Shown piece after piece: positions 7,237-15,973 of a stretch of 64,000 bases of DNA. The stretch spans positions 238,084 through 302,083 of the forward strand of contig NZ_JAPRAQ010000010.1 in NCBI RefSeq assembly GCF_029989365.1. Direction: 5' to 3'. The DNA comes from Bradyrhizobium sp. Arg816 (GTDB taxonomy: Bacteria; Pseudomonadota; Alphaproteobacteria; Rhizobiales; Xanthobacteraceae). The translations under genes were made by a program, and so were the position numbers. Position 1 is the stretch's first letter, and the number at the start of each line of letters is the position of its first letter. Under the pieces are notes generated by a model. That model ran no database searches. It saw only the letters and a program-made list of their open reading frames with translations, and had not been told where the DNA came from.

Positions 7237-8568
7237 ATGGCCGTCACAGCTACGGATCAGATGGTGTCAGGCACGGTCGACGTTCCCGCCTATGTCGATC
7301 GTCAGCCGGTCGGCGCCTTCCAGATCCGGGTCCTGCTCGTCTGCGCCGCGGTGCTGTTCATCGACGGCTTCGACACCCAGGCTATCGGTTATGTCGCGCC
7401 TGCTGTCGCGCAGGAATGGAAGCTGGCACGCGGCAGCCTCGGTCCGGTGTTCAGCGCGGGGCTTCTGGGTCTCATGATCGGCGCCCTGATCTTCGGTCCG
7501 ATGGCCGACAGGATCGGTCGCCGCCGCATCATCCTCGCAAGCACGCTGGTGTTCGGCATCGGGACGCTGCTCACCGTGTTCGCGGTGGATACGACCTGGC
7601 TGATCGCGTTGCGCGTTCTGACCGGTCTTGGTCTCGGCGGTGCAATGCCCAATGCGATTGCGCTGACCTCCGAGTTCAGCCCGCATCGCCGCCGCGCCAC
7701 CATGGTCATGATCATGTTCGCGGGCTTTTCGATCGGTGCGGCCCTGGGCGGGCTGCTGGCGGCCGCCATGATCCCGGCTTTCGGCTGGCGCTCGGTGTTC
7801 CTCGTCGGCGGCCTCGTGCCGCTGCTGCTTCTGCCTTTCCTCTTCAAGGCGTTGCCGGAGTCGATCCGGTTCCTGGCGATGATGGGCGGCCGCGACAGCG
7901 AGGTGGCGAACCTCCTGCAAAAGGTAGCCCCGGGGGTATCCTTCGCCGGCAATGCCAAATTCGTGGTCCAGGAGCCCAAATTGTCGGGATTGCGCGTCGC
8001 GCATTTGTTTGCAGAGGGCCGCGCATCGGTGACGGTTCTGCTCTGGGTGGTGTTCTTCATGAGCCTGCTCGACCTGTATTTGCTGTCGAACTGGCTGCCT
8101 ACCGTGCTGAACGATCTCGGCGTGTCGGTTTCGGGCGCGGCCGCGATTGGTGCGATGCTCCAGGTCGGCGGCGTGGTCGGCACGTTCACGCTCGGCCAGT
8201 TCATCGACCGCTTCTCGTTTCGCGCTTTGTCGCTGACCTATCTCGCGGCGGCGGTCGCAGTGGCCGCCGTCGGCATGGCCAGCCATTCGATCGTCCTGGT
8301 CACGATCGCGATCTTCGCGTCGGGATTTTGCATCGTCGGGGGACAGATCGCCTCGAACGCGCTGACGGCGACCTTCTATCCGACGGCGATCAGATCGACC
8401 GGCGTGGGCTGGGCGCTGGGCATCGGCCGCATCGGCTCGATCGTGGGGCCTCTGATCGGCGGCATGATGCTGGCCCGCGACATGGGACCGCAGCCGCTGT
8501 TTGGCGCTGCGGCCGTCCCGGCATTGATCGCCGCGGCGGCGGCCTTCGTGCTGGCACGGCGAGGCTAG
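7237..8568 (+). CDS. MFS transporter, aromatic acid:H+ symporter (AAHS)-like
   Basis: 443 aa, about 12 membrane segments. The start MAVTATDQ is preceded by a GGGGAGG ribosome site. AAHS-type landmarks: LLVCAAVLFIDGFDTQAIG in TM1 with its Asp, the MFS loop 2-3 signature (GPMADRIGRRRIILAS), RVLTGLGLGGAMPNAIALTSEF in TM4 and a second loop motif (GQFIDRFSFRA). PcaK/BenK/MhpT transporters of this group import aromatic acids by proton symport. With the divergent IclR regulator and the hydroxylase it makes an uptake-plus-hydroxylation unit for an aromatic compound; no ring-cleavage gene is nearby. Confidence 0.85.
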   Translation: MAVTATDQMVSGTVDVPAYVDRQPVGAFQIRVLLVCAAVLFIDGFDTQAIGYVAPAVAQEWKLARGSLGPVFSAGLLGLMIGALIFGPMADRIGRRRIILASTLVFGIGTLLTVFAVDTTWLIALRVLTGLGLGGAMPNAIALTSEFSPHRRRATMVMIMFAGFSIGAALGGLLAAAMIPAFGWRSVFLVGGLVPLLLLPFLFKALPESIRFLAMMGGRDSEVANLLQKVAPGVSFAGNAKFVVQEPKLSGLRVAHLFAEGRASVTVLLWVVFFMSLLDLYLLSNWLPTVLNDLGVSVSGAAAIGAMLQVGGVVGTFTLGQFIDRFSFRALSLTYLAAAVAVAAVGMASHSIVLVTIAIFASGFCIVGGQIASNALTATFYPTAIRSTGVGWALGIGRIGSIVGPLIGGMMLARDMGPQPLFGAAAVPALIAAAAAFVLARRG

Positions 8569-8763
8569 CCGAGGCGATATACCCTGCCGAAGTGCCAGCG
8601 CTGCTTTCCTGCAACGCTCGTGTGCGCTTGTTGCCAGCGAAATGACGTTGCAAGTTGCGGCCTGCCGCAATAGCCAAGATGTCGACGTTTTCTTTGGACA
8701 AGCTCGTCGTTTGGACAGGTCTGCGTCATGACCTCCAATGACGCACCGTTGAGGAATCCCGCA

Positions 8764-10146
8764 ATGTCCATGCTGCCCAATTCGCAAGAGGCCCGGGATG
8801 TGGCCTACCAGCTCCATTCCTATACCAACGCGCGCGCGCATCAGCAGGCCGGTCCGCTGGTGATCGAGCGCGGCGAGGGCCCTTACGTGTTCGATGCGTC
8901 GGGCAAGCGCTATTTCGAGGCCATGGCCGGCCTGTGGAGCGTCGGGCTCGGCTTCAACGAGAAGCGGCTGGTCGAGGCGGCGCACAAGCAGATGCAGGCG
9001 CTGCCGTTCTACCATACGTTCTCCGCCAAATCGCACGGGCCTTCGATCGACCTCGCCGAGAAGCTGGTGGCGCTCGCGCCTGTCACGATGAGCAAGGTGT
9101 TCTTCACCAATTCCGGCTCGGAGGCGAACGACACCGTCCTCAAGCTGATCGCCTATCGTTCCAATTCGCTTGGCCAGCCGCAGCGCAAGAAGATCATCAG
9201 CCGGATGCGCGCCTATCACGGCGTCACCATTGCCTCGGCAAGCCTCACCGGCCTGCCGAACAACCACCGCTCGTTCGACCTGCCGCTACCCAACATCCTG
9301 CACACGGGCTCGCCGCATTTCTACAAGGACGGCGCGCCCGGTGAGAGCGAGGAGGCGTTCGCGACGCGCCGGGCCGAGGAGCTCGACGCGCTGATCCAGA
9401 AGGAGGGCCCGGATACGATCGCGGCCTTCTTCGGCGAGCCGGTGATGGGCGCGGGCGGCGTCGTCGTGCCGCCGGCGACCTATTGGGAGAAGATCCAGGC
9501 AGTCCTGAAGAAGTACGACATCCTGCTGGTCGCAGATGAGGTCATCTGCGGCTTCGGCCGTACCGGCAAGATGTTCGGCTGCGAGACCTACGGCATCAAG
9601 CCGGACGTGATGGTGGTCTCCAAGCAGATCACTTCGAGCTATTTCCCGCTGTCGGCGATCATCCTGAACGACCGCATGTTCGAGCCGATCGCGGACGAGA
9701 GCAACAAGATCGGCGTGCTCGGTCACGGTTTCACCGCAGGCGGCCATCCCGTCGGCTCGGCCATTGCGCTGGAGAACCTCAAGATCATCGAGGAGCGCGG
9801 CCTGGTCGCGCACGCCGCCGAGCTCGGCGGCTACATGCAGGGCAAGCTGCGCGAGCTCACCAGCGATCCGCTGGTCGGTGAGGTCCGCGGGGTCGGCATG
9901 ATCGCGGCGATCGAACTCGTGCTCGACAAGGGACGCAAGACCGCCGCCAGCACGCCCGGCGCCGTCGGCGGCATCGCCAGCCGCATGCTCCAGGAGCGCG
10001 GCGTGATCTCGCGCAACATGCTGGATGCCATCGCCATCTGCCCGCCGCTGATCGTCACCAAGGCTCAGATCGACGAGCTGATCGCGGCCATTGCCGGTGT
10101 GTTGAACGACATGAAGCCGGAAGTGGCGAAGCTGACGCCGGCGTAG
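8764..10146 (+). CDS. Class III (omega) aminotransferase, PLP-dependent
   Basis: 460 aa from the ATG preceded by GAGGAA; an ATG 36 nt upstream would add 12 residues. Fold-type I class III landmarks: FTNSGSEANDTVLKL (phosphate cup), RAYHGVTIAS, the LLVADEVICGFGRTG block with the PLP-ring Asp, and the Schiff-base lysine in VMVVSKQITSSYFPLSA (Lys287), then GHGFTAGGHPVGSA. Length and pattern fit the putrescine/beta-alanine/taurine-pyruvate transaminase group, which moves terminal amino groups to pyruvate. The actual amine donor is not deducible. It stands alone, followed by a palindromic repeat. Confidence 0.88.
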   Translation: MSMLPNSQEARDVAYQLHSYTNARAHQQAGPLVIERGEGPYVFDASGKRYFEAMAGLWSVGLGFNEKRLVEAAHKQMQALPFYHTFSAKSHGPSIDLAEKLVALAPVTMSKVFFTNSGSEANDTVLKLIAYRSNSLGQPQRKKIISRMRAYHGVTIASASLTGLPNNHRSFDLPLPNILHTGSPHFYKDGAPGESEEAFATRRAEELDALIQKEGPDTIAAFFGEPVMGAGGVVVPPATYWEKIQAVLKKYDILLVADEVICGFGRTGKMFGCETYGIKPDVMVVSKQITSSYFPLSAIILNDRMFEPIADESNKIGVLGHGFTAGGHPVGSAIALENLKIIEERGLVAHAAELGGYMQGKLRELTSDPLVGEVRGVGMIAAIELVLDKGRKTAASTPGAVGGIASRMLQERGVISRNMLDAIAICPPLIVTKAQIDELIAAIAGVLNDMKPEVAKLTPA

Positions 10147-10167
10147 AGCGGCATCGGAGTTAGCTGA

Positions 10168-10272
10168 CCCTCACCCTGAGGAGCGCGCTCTTTGCGCGCG
10201 TCTCGAAGGGCGGGGCCGAGGGCCGGGCCTTCATCCTTCGAGACGCGCGTTCAGCGCTCCTCAGGATGAGGG
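10168..10272. repeat. Intergenic palindromic repeat (family A)
   Basis: Two inverted arms of about 38-42 nt, the left containing CCTGAGGAGCGCG and GCGTCTCGAAGG, the right CCTTCGAGACGCGCG and GCGCTCCTCAGGATGAGG, separated by a short GC-rich centre. It can fold into a long imperfect hairpin between the convergent aminotransferase and RNase D genes. Similar elements are scattered through Bradyrhizobium genomes (from general knowledge); here it may also act as a bidirectional transcription end. Confidence 0.8.
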
Positions 10273-10311
10273 TTTGGCTCCGTCGGCGGTCGGGATGATC
10301 TCGCTGGCCGT

Positions 10312-11460
10312 CTACGCCCGCTGAACCCCGATCACGCGACCCTTCTCGATCGCCAGCGCCAGCTCGCCGCGCTTCAGTTTCAGCGCGGCATCGCCGAACA
10401 GCTCGCGGCGCCAGCCGCGCAAGGCGGGGACGTCGGCCTCATCGTCGGCTGCGATCTCTTCGAGATCGTCGACGGTGGCGATCACCTTGCTGGCGACCGC
10501 GTGGCGCTCCGCGGTCATGCGCAGCAGGACCTTCAACAGCTCGACGATGGCGGCGCCATTGTTGTTGTTGCGCGGCTTCTCCAGCTTCGGCAGCGTCGCA
10601 AAATCCCGCGCCAGCCCGCGCTCGACCGCGGCGACGATGTCCGCGCCCCATTTGGATTTCTCGAACCCCTTCGGCACCGAGCGCAGATGGGCGAGCTTCT
10701 CCAGCGTGTTCGGCGCGTGGGTCGCGATGTCGCTGATGGCTTCATCGCGCAGCACACGGCCGCGCGGCACGTCGCGGCTCTGCGCTTCCTGCTCGCGCCA
10801 GGCCGCGACCTCCATCAGGACCGCGAGGTCCTTGGGCTTGCGGACCCGCGTCTTCAGCCGTTCCCAGGCGCGCTCGGGGTGGAAGTCGTAAGTGCGGGGC
10901 GAGGTCAAAACCTCCATCTCGATGGAGACCCATTCGCTGCGGCGCCGCTTCTTGAGGTCGGCGTCGAGCGCGGCGAACACGTCGCGCAGGTGCGTGACGT
11001 CGGACACCGCGTAGTGCATCTGCTCTTTTGTCAGCGGCCGGCGCGACCAGTCGGTGAAGCGGTGGGTCTTGTCCGGGCGGTGGCCCGTGACCTTCTCGAC
11101 CAACGCGTCATAGGCGATGCTGTCGCCATAGCCGAGCACCATGGCCGCGACCTGGGTGTCGAACACCGGGTGCGGGATGATGTTGGCCTGGTGCCAGATG
11201 ATCTCGATGTCCTGGCGGGCGGCGTGGAATACCTTCAGCACGCCCTCGTTGCCCATCAGGTCGAAGAACGGCTTGAGGTCGATCCCCTCGGCTAGGGTGT
11301 CGATGACGATCGCTTCCTCGGGGCTGGCCATCTGCACCACGCACAGCAGCGGGTAGTAGGTGGTTTCGCGCAGGAACTCGGTATCGACTGTAATAACAGG
11401 GTGCTTGGCCAGCCGGCTGCAGGCAGCCGCGAGGTCAGCGGTGGTGGTAATTAAATCCAT
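10312..11460 (-). CDS. rnd: Ribonuclease D
   Basis: 382 aa. The DEDDy 3'-5' exonuclease motifs are all visible: Exo I VDTEFLRETTYYPLLCVVQ (Asp, Glu), Exo II KVFHAARQDIEI (Asp) and Exo III MHYAVSDVTHL (Tyr, Asp), within residues 1-170. HRDC-type helical domains follow (KTRVRKPKDLAVLMEVAAWREQ, then a second to about residue 380). RNase D trims 3' ends of tRNA precursors and other structured RNAs in the cytoplasm. Length matches the family. A 36-codon membrane-microprotein frame lies just upstream on the same strand. Confidence 0.93.
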   Translation of the reverse strand: MDLITTTADLAAACSRLAKHPVITVDTEFLRETTYYPLLCVVQMASPEEAIVIDTLAEGIDLKPFFDLMGNEGVLKVFHAARQDIEIIWHQANIIPHPVFDTQVAAMVLGYGDSIAYDALVEKVTGHRPDKTHRFTDWSRRPLTKEQMHYAVSDVTHLRDVFAALDADLKKRRRSEWVSIEMEVLTSPRTYDFHPERAWERLKTRVRKPKDLAVLMEVAAWREQEAQSRDVPRGRVLRDEAISDIATHAPNTLEKLAHLRSVPKGFEKSKWGADIVAAVERGLARDFATLPKLEKPRNNNNGAAIVELLKVLLRMTAERHAVASKVIATVDDLEEIAADDEADVPALRGWRRELFGDAALKLKRGELALAIEKGRVIGVQRA

Positions 11461-11576
11461 GAACGGCCCATGACACTTGGTATCAGCCGTTCTGCCGAAA
11501 GCGCTGTGATGTCAAGGGGCTCTAAGCGAATTCGAGCCTTGCATCGGGCCGGAATCGCCTGTTTCCGACGAAATTC

Positions 11577-11687
11577 CTATTCGTAACGGATCCGGTGCGA
11601 GGATTTGCGCGCGCAGGGCAGCGCCACCACGACCACGCACATGGCGACCAGCGCCAGCCCCAGGAACTCGAAAACCAACAGATCCAC
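11577..11687 (-). CDS. Possible 36-aa single-pass membrane microprotein
   Basis: A GTG-started frame: the protein begins MDLLVFEFLGLAL, continues VAMCVVVVALPCA as one hydrophobic segment (residues 3-25), and ends with the basic tail RKSSHRIRYE. A purine-rich CTGGAG lies about 9 nt before the GTG. The acidic/hydrophobic/basic layout is that of an N-out or hairpin-free single-span microprotein. It is in the same direction as rnd, about 117 nt upstream of it. No homology is known to me; a chance frame cannot be excluded. Confidence 0.4.
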   Translation of the reverse strand: MDLLVFEFLGLALVAMCVVVVALPCARKSSHRIRYE

Positions 11688-11812
11688 GGCGAAATCTCCA
11701 GAAACATTGATAGATTTGTCGGGGGTACGTTGACGGTCTGTTAATGCTCGTGGTTACCGGCCGCACGGCAAGCCGGATGGTGGACGGGGGGTTAACGGGG
11801 CGGGCTCGACCA

Positions 11813-12712
11813 TCACCCCATGAGCTTCGGCAAGGCGGCAGCGAGCGCGTCCACGGCGGCACGGACTTTGGGCGGAATCCGGGGCGAACGGGGCCACAGC
11901 GCGTGGCATTCGTAGAGGAATTCGGGCTGGCCTTCGAAGAGGCCGACCAGCGCGCCGCTGTCGAGACGCTCGCGGACCAGCCAATAAGGCAGCCAGGCGA
12001 GACCCATGCCTTGCGCGGCGGCGTCCGCGATCGCCTCCATATCGTCGAGCCTCAGCCGGCCCGAAGGCATGATCTCGCGCGGCGGCTGGTCGGCTTGTGG
12101 AAACAGCCACGGCCGGACGCGTCCAGAGCGGCGATAGATGATCGCCTTATGCGCGGCGAGATCGTCGAGCGATTTCGGTTTGCCGTTGGCGCGCAAATAG
12201 GACCGCGCGCCGCACACCACCATACGCTGGCTTGCGATGCGCCGCGTGATCAGACCGGACTGGTCGTCGAGATCGCCGGTCCGGATCGCGAGATCGTAGC
12301 CGGCCTCGATGATGTCAGCTATGGGATCGCCGAAGGAGAGGTCGAGCTCGAGATGCGGATATTTTCGCGCGAGCGTCATCAGCAAGGGCGCGATGCAGTG
12401 CCGGCCCAGCAGGGCAGGCATGGTCACGCGCAGCCTGCCGCGCGGCTCGGAAAGCTCGTTGGCCACGACGGCGTCGGCAGCCTCGGCCTCGCTGAGTACC
12501 GTGCGGCAGCGCTCGTAATAGGCATGGCCAGCCTCGGTCAGGCTCTGGCGCCGCGTGGTGCGGTTGAGGAGGCGGACTCCGAGGCGCTCTTCGAGGAAGC
12601 GCACATGCTTGCCGACCATCGGCCCCGACATCTCCAGGGCGTCGGCCGCAGCCGCGAACGAGCCGAGATCGACGGCCCGGACGAATACGGCCATGCTGGC
12701 CAGGCGGTCCAT
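11813..12712 (-). CDS. LysR-family transcriptional regulator
   Basis: 299 aa, standard LysR length. N-terminal HTH (MDRLASMAVFVRAVDLGSF, then MVGKHVRFLEERLGVRLLN-RTTRR) followed by the co-inducer domain (GRLRVTMPALLGRHCIAPLL, YDLAIRTGDL, MGLAWLPYWLV). The MDRLASMAVF start and RTTRRQSLTE wing are typical of the large AaeR/DmlR-like subgroup. It is divergent from the zinc-independent dehydrogenase gene with a 104-bp gap, so that gene is the likely target. Effector unknown. Confidence 0.88.
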   Translation of the reverse strand: MDRLASMAVFVRAVDLGSFAAAADALEMSGPMVGKHVRFLEERLGVRLLNRTTRRQSLTEAGHAYYERCRTVLSEAEAADAVVANELSEPRGRLRVTMPALLGRHCIAPLLMTLARKYPHLELDLSFGDPIADIIEAGYDLAIRTGDLDDQSGLITRRIASQRMVVCGARSYLRANGKPKSLDDLAAHKAIIYRRSGRVRPWLFPQADQPPREIMPSGRLRLDDMEAIADAAAQGMGLAWLPYWLVRERLDSGALVGLFEGQPEFLYECHALWPRSPRIPPKVRAAVDALAAALPKLMG

Positions 12713-12789
12713 GATTGAAAACTCCTGGTTTCGACTGTTCGCGTGTTTGGGTCATTTATCCACTGCGGCGGGATCGGCATAGCTCCATT

Positions 12790-12800
12790 CAGTTCAACTG
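12790..12800. promoter_or_regulatory. Small palindrome in the LysR/dehydrogenase gap
   Basis: CAGTTCAACTG, two 5-bp arms around one base, lies 17 nt before the dehydrogenase start codon and close to its ribosome site. It could be a repressor site in the divergent gap, but it is short. Confidence 0.25.
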
Positions 12801-12816
12801 TTTTGGAGTGTATTCC

Positions 12817-13806
12817 ATGGCGCGCGTCGTTCGCTTTCACCGGCATGGCGGTCCCGAAGTGCTTTGTATCGAGACCGTCGACGTTCCGCCGCCGGCAAAG
12901 GGCGAGGTTCAGATCCGGGTCAGGGCGCTCGGCCTCAACCGTGCGGAGGCGCTGCTGCGGACGGGCACCTATATCGAGACCGCGACATTTCCGTCCGGCC
13001 TTGGCCTGGAGGCGGCGGGTATCGTCGAGGCCATCGGCGAAGGCGTGGCCGGTTTTGCACCGGGAGATGCGCTCAGCATCGTGCCGCCGCTGTCGATGGT
13101 GCGATGGCCGGCCTATGCCGAGCTCGCGACGTTTCCGGCCGAGCTCGTCGTGAAGCATCCGCCCGAGCTTGGCTTCGAGGCGCCGGCTGCGGTGTGGATG
13201 CAGTATCTGACGGCCTACGGCGCGCTGGTCGACATCGCCGGACTTGGGCGAGGGGATGTCGTCGCCGTCACGGCGGCATCGAGCAGTGTCGGGCTCGCGG
13301 CCATCCAGATCGCGAACCGGATCGGCGCGGTCCCGGTCGCCCTGACGCGGACCTCGACCAAGCAGCGCGCCTTGCGCGAGGCCGGCGCCGCCCACGTGAT
13401 CGTCTCGGACGAGGAAGACATCGAAGCGCGGCTCGCGGAGATCGCCGGCTTTAACGGCGTCCGCGTGGTGTTTGACGCCGTCGGCGGTCCCGCATTCGAG
13501 CCGCTGACTGCGGCGATGGCGCCGGGCGGAATCCTGATCGAGTATGGCGGGCTAAGCCCCGCGCCGACGCCGTTCCCGCTCTTCAACGTGTTGACCAAGT
13601 GCCTGGTCCTGCGCGGCTACCTCGTGCACGAGATCATCCGCGATCCCGTGCGCCTTGCGAAAGCAAAGGCATTCATCCTCGACGGGTTGTCAGACGGCAG
13701 CTTGAAGCCGGTGATCGCCAGAACGTTCCCGTTCGAGGAGATCGTCGAGGCGCATCGCTTCCTGGAGTCGAACAATCAGTTCGGCAAGATCGTGGTGACG
13801 ATCTAA
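12817..13806 (+). CDS. Zinc-independent MDR-family alcohol dehydrogenase / quinone oxidoreductase
   Basis: 329 aa, start MARVVRFHRHGGPEVL preceded by TTGGAGTG. The GroES-like N-terminal domain (VRALGLNRAEALLRTG, GLEAAGIVEAIG) is followed by a Rossmann domain (VVAVTAASSSVGLAAIQIA, the NADP-binding AASSSVG replacing the usual GxGxxG) and the KIVVTI C-terminus, all typical of QOR-type medium-chain reductases. The catalytic zinc Cys/His ligands of true alcohol dehydrogenases are absent. Substrate is probably a quinone or enone. Divergently controlled by the neighbouring LysR gene. Confidence 0.85.
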   Translation: MARVVRFHRHGGPEVLCIETVDVPPPAKGEVQIRVRALGLNRAEALLRTGTYIETATFPSGLGLEAAGIVEAIGEGVAGFAPGDALSIVPPLSMVRWPAYAELATFPAELVVKHPPELGFEAPAAVWMQYLTAYGALVDIAGLGRGDVVAVTAASSSVGLAAIQIANRIGAVPVALTRTSTKQRALREAGAAHVIVSDEEDIEARLAEIAGFNGVRVVFDAVGGPAFEPLTAAMAPGGILIEYGGLSPAPTPFPLFNVLTKCLVLRGYLVHEIIRDPVRLAKAKAFILDGLSDGSLKPVIARTFPFEEIVEAHRFLESNNQFGKIVVTI

Positions 13807-13838
13807 CCGCGCGCGGCGCGTGGCTTACGTCGCGGCGA

Positions 13839-14558
13839 TCAGCCCCCCTCGAAGATTCTCTTGCGGGCATTTTCGACATGCGTGCGCATGGCGCGGCGGG
13901 CGCCGTCCTCGTCTTGTGCCTCGATGGCCTCGAACACGCGGCGATGCTCCTGCTGCCCTCTGAGAATGCGACCGCGCGGCTGAATGAGCGACAGGTTGCG
14001 GTTGAGATTGACGCCAATGGCGATCTGCTCCCTCAACGAGGTCAGCGTCTCGACAAAGAACCGGTTGCCGCTCGCCTCCGCAATCGTGCGGTGGAAGAGA
14101 AGATCTTCCTCGACACCAAGGCCGCCCTCGCGCCCTTGGGCGACCATCGTATCCAGCCTGGTCAGGACCTGCTGAATGCGGCGCAGGCTTTGCCTGTCCC
14201 GGTTGCGTGCGGCGAGGCCCGCGGCATCGCCCTCGACGGCCATCCGGAACACGAAGCAGCGCTGGATGTCGGGGATGCTACTGACAGGCGCGAAGTCGAA
14301 GGCATTGGCGGCCGGGCGCCGCGTCACGAACCAGCCCGCACCCTGGCGTGATGCGATCAGGCCGTCATCGCGCAATCGCGTCAGCGCCTCGCGAACGACG
14401 GGCCGTGAAACGCCGAGGAGTTCGGCGAGGCCATTCTCGGGCGGTAGCCGGCAGTTCACGGGAAGGATGCCGATCGCGATCTGACCGAGCACATGATCGT
14501 AGATCCGGTCGCTCAATCGTCCCGTCGAGGAGGAGAGCGGCAACTCCACGGATTTCAT
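13839..14558 (-). CDS. GntR/FadR-family (FCD) transcriptional regulator
   Basis: 239 aa from MKSVELPLSS; a TTG 54 nt upstream would lengthen it by 18 residues. Residues 10-75 are the GntR winged HTH (RLSDRIYDHVLGQIAIG, LPPENGLAELLGVSRPVVREALTRL) and the C-terminal half is an all-helical FCD domain (FVFRMAVEGDAAGLAARN, DLLFHRTIAEASGN, EHRRVFEAIEAQDEDGARR) carrying the usual metal-binding Asp/His pattern. FadR-group regulators sense organic acids. It is divergent from the ABC-importer operon that follows, its likely target. Confidence 0.87.
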   Translation of the reverse strand: MKSVELPLSSSTGRLSDRIYDHVLGQIAIGILPVNCRLPPENGLAELLGVSRPVVREALTRLRDDGLIASRQGAGWFVTRRPAANAFDFAPVSSIPDIQRCFVFRMAVEGDAAGLAARNRDRQSLRRIQQVLTRLDTMVAQGREGGLGVEEDLLFHRTIAEASGNRFFVETLTSLREQIAIGVNLNRNLSLIQPRGRILRGQQEHRRVFEAIEAQDEDGARRAMRTHVENARKRIFEGG

Positions 14559-14767
14559 CGCAGGCTTTTTCAAATCCCGCTCCGCCCGGTTCTGCGTTCG
14601 GCTTCCAAACAAGTTTTTGACATTTCAGCCCGTGCACAAGGCGCTCGGCCGGCAGTTCGAAACAGCCAAAGAACAGACCGCTTGACAACCAGCGAAGATT
14701 TCGTCGATGCTTGCCTTACAAATAAATAACAAGTTGCGCAAAAAAATAAAGCGCTTGGGAGGCGAGA

Positions 14768-15907
14768 ATGAAAACGAGGTCAGCAACCCCAATGGTCGCG
14801 GCCCTGGTGGGGGCGTGTCTCTGCAGCGGAGCCCTGGCCGCTCCGATCAGTCTTTCGATCATCGATACCGGCGGTGACCTGGCCTCGGTGCAGGCCATCA
14901 TCGAGAACTACAAGAAGGCGAATCCGGACAAGGTCAGCGAGATCAAGATCCAGCGCGCGCCGGCGCCGGAGCTTCCGGCCAAGATCAAGGCGCAGCAGGA
15001 CGCCCGACGCCTCGATATCAATCTGGTGCTGACCGGGCAGGATGGCGGCGCGCTGCTGGCCCAGAACGGCCAGCTCATCGCCATCCCCGATTATCAGAAG
15101 ACCTTTCCGCGCGACGGCCTCACCGATGCGGGCAAGGCGCTTTACGACGAGGGCAAGGGCGTCCTCATTCCGTCAGTCGGCAATGCCGGTGGACCGGTGC
15201 TGATCTACAATCCGGCGAAGGTGCCGAGCCCGCCGAAGACCGCGCAGGAATTGCTGACTTGGGTGAAGGCGAACCCGGGCAAATTCATGTATGCGCGCCC
15301 GGCGAACAGCGGGCCGGGCCGCGCGATCCTCCAGGGCTTTGCCTTCATTCTTGGGGACTCCAAGCCGCTCGACCCCGAAAAGGGCTGGGACAAGAGCTGG
15401 GATTTCCTGAAAGAGCTCGGCAAGTCCGTCGAATATTATCCGACCGGTACCGCGATCACGTTGAAGGAGTTCGCCCAGGGGCAGCGCTGGATGATCGCCG
15501 GGATCATGGAATGGGACATGAAGCCGCGCGCGCAGAGCGTGATCCCGCCGGACTCGAAGATCGCAATCTTGGAGAACACCACGTTCGTGGTGGACGGTCA
15601 CTATTGGTGCATCCCGAAGGGCGTGCCGCAGGAACAGGTCGATGTCATCGTCGACCTCATGAAGTTCATGTGGAAGCCGGAGCAGCAGGCGCTCACCTGG
15701 AAGGCCTTCATCGGGCCGGTCGTGAAGGCCGCAGCCCTGGCATCGGCACCCAAGGATATCCAGGACGAGGTGAAGGAGTTCTGGCGTCCTGAATATGATC
15801 AGATCGGGACCAAATGGAAAGTATCGCCTCCGCTGGGCGTGACCGAGCTGAGCTACGCGATGGAACGGTGGGACCGTGAGGTCGGCGCCGATCAGGTCAA
15901 GAAATAA
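14768..15907 (+). CDS. ABC importer extracellular substrate-binding protein
   Basis: 379 aa. Signal peptide MKTRSATPMVAALVGACLCSG cleaved near ALA-AP, then a type II periplasmic-binding fold (SIIDTGGDLASVQAIIENYKK, GKGVLIPSVGNAGGPVLIYN, WVKANPGKFMYARPANSGPG). GGAGGCGAG lies before the start. It is the first gene of a four-gene importer operon with an ATPase and two permeases, and the order (binding protein, ATPase, permease, permease) is that of polyamine/iron/phosphonate-type importers. The ligand cannot be read from sequence. Likely controlled by the divergent GntR regulator. Confidence 0.88.
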   Translation: MKTRSATPMVAALVGACLCSGALAAPISLSIIDTGGDLASVQAIIENYKKANPDKVSEIKIQRAPAPELPAKIKAQQDARRLDINLVLTGQDGGALLAQNGQLIAIPDYQKTFPRDGLTDAGKALYDEGKGVLIPSVGNAGGPVLIYNPAKVPSPPKTAQELLTWVKANPGKFMYARPANSGPGRAILQGFAFILGDSKPLDPEKGWDKSWDFLKELGKSVEYYPTGTAITLKEFAQGQRWMIAGIMEWDMKPRAQSVIPPDSKIAILENTTFVVDGHYWCIPKGVPQEQVDVIVDLMKFMWKPEQQALTWKAFIGPVVKAAALASAPKDIQDEVKEFWRPEYDQIGTKWKVSPPLGVTELSYAMERWDREVGADQVKK

Positions 15908-15973
15908 CAATAACCGGGACCAAGACGCGAGGGCGCGCAGGTGCGGCCCTCGCGCGCGTATGCGGGGCGGGGA

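Noticed and set aside
7267..9267. Open frame of over 600 codons on the minus strand across the MFS transporter and aminotransferase
   Set aside because: It overlaps two genes with clear domains and its product has no recognisable domain; the openness is caused by high GC in third positions of the real genes.
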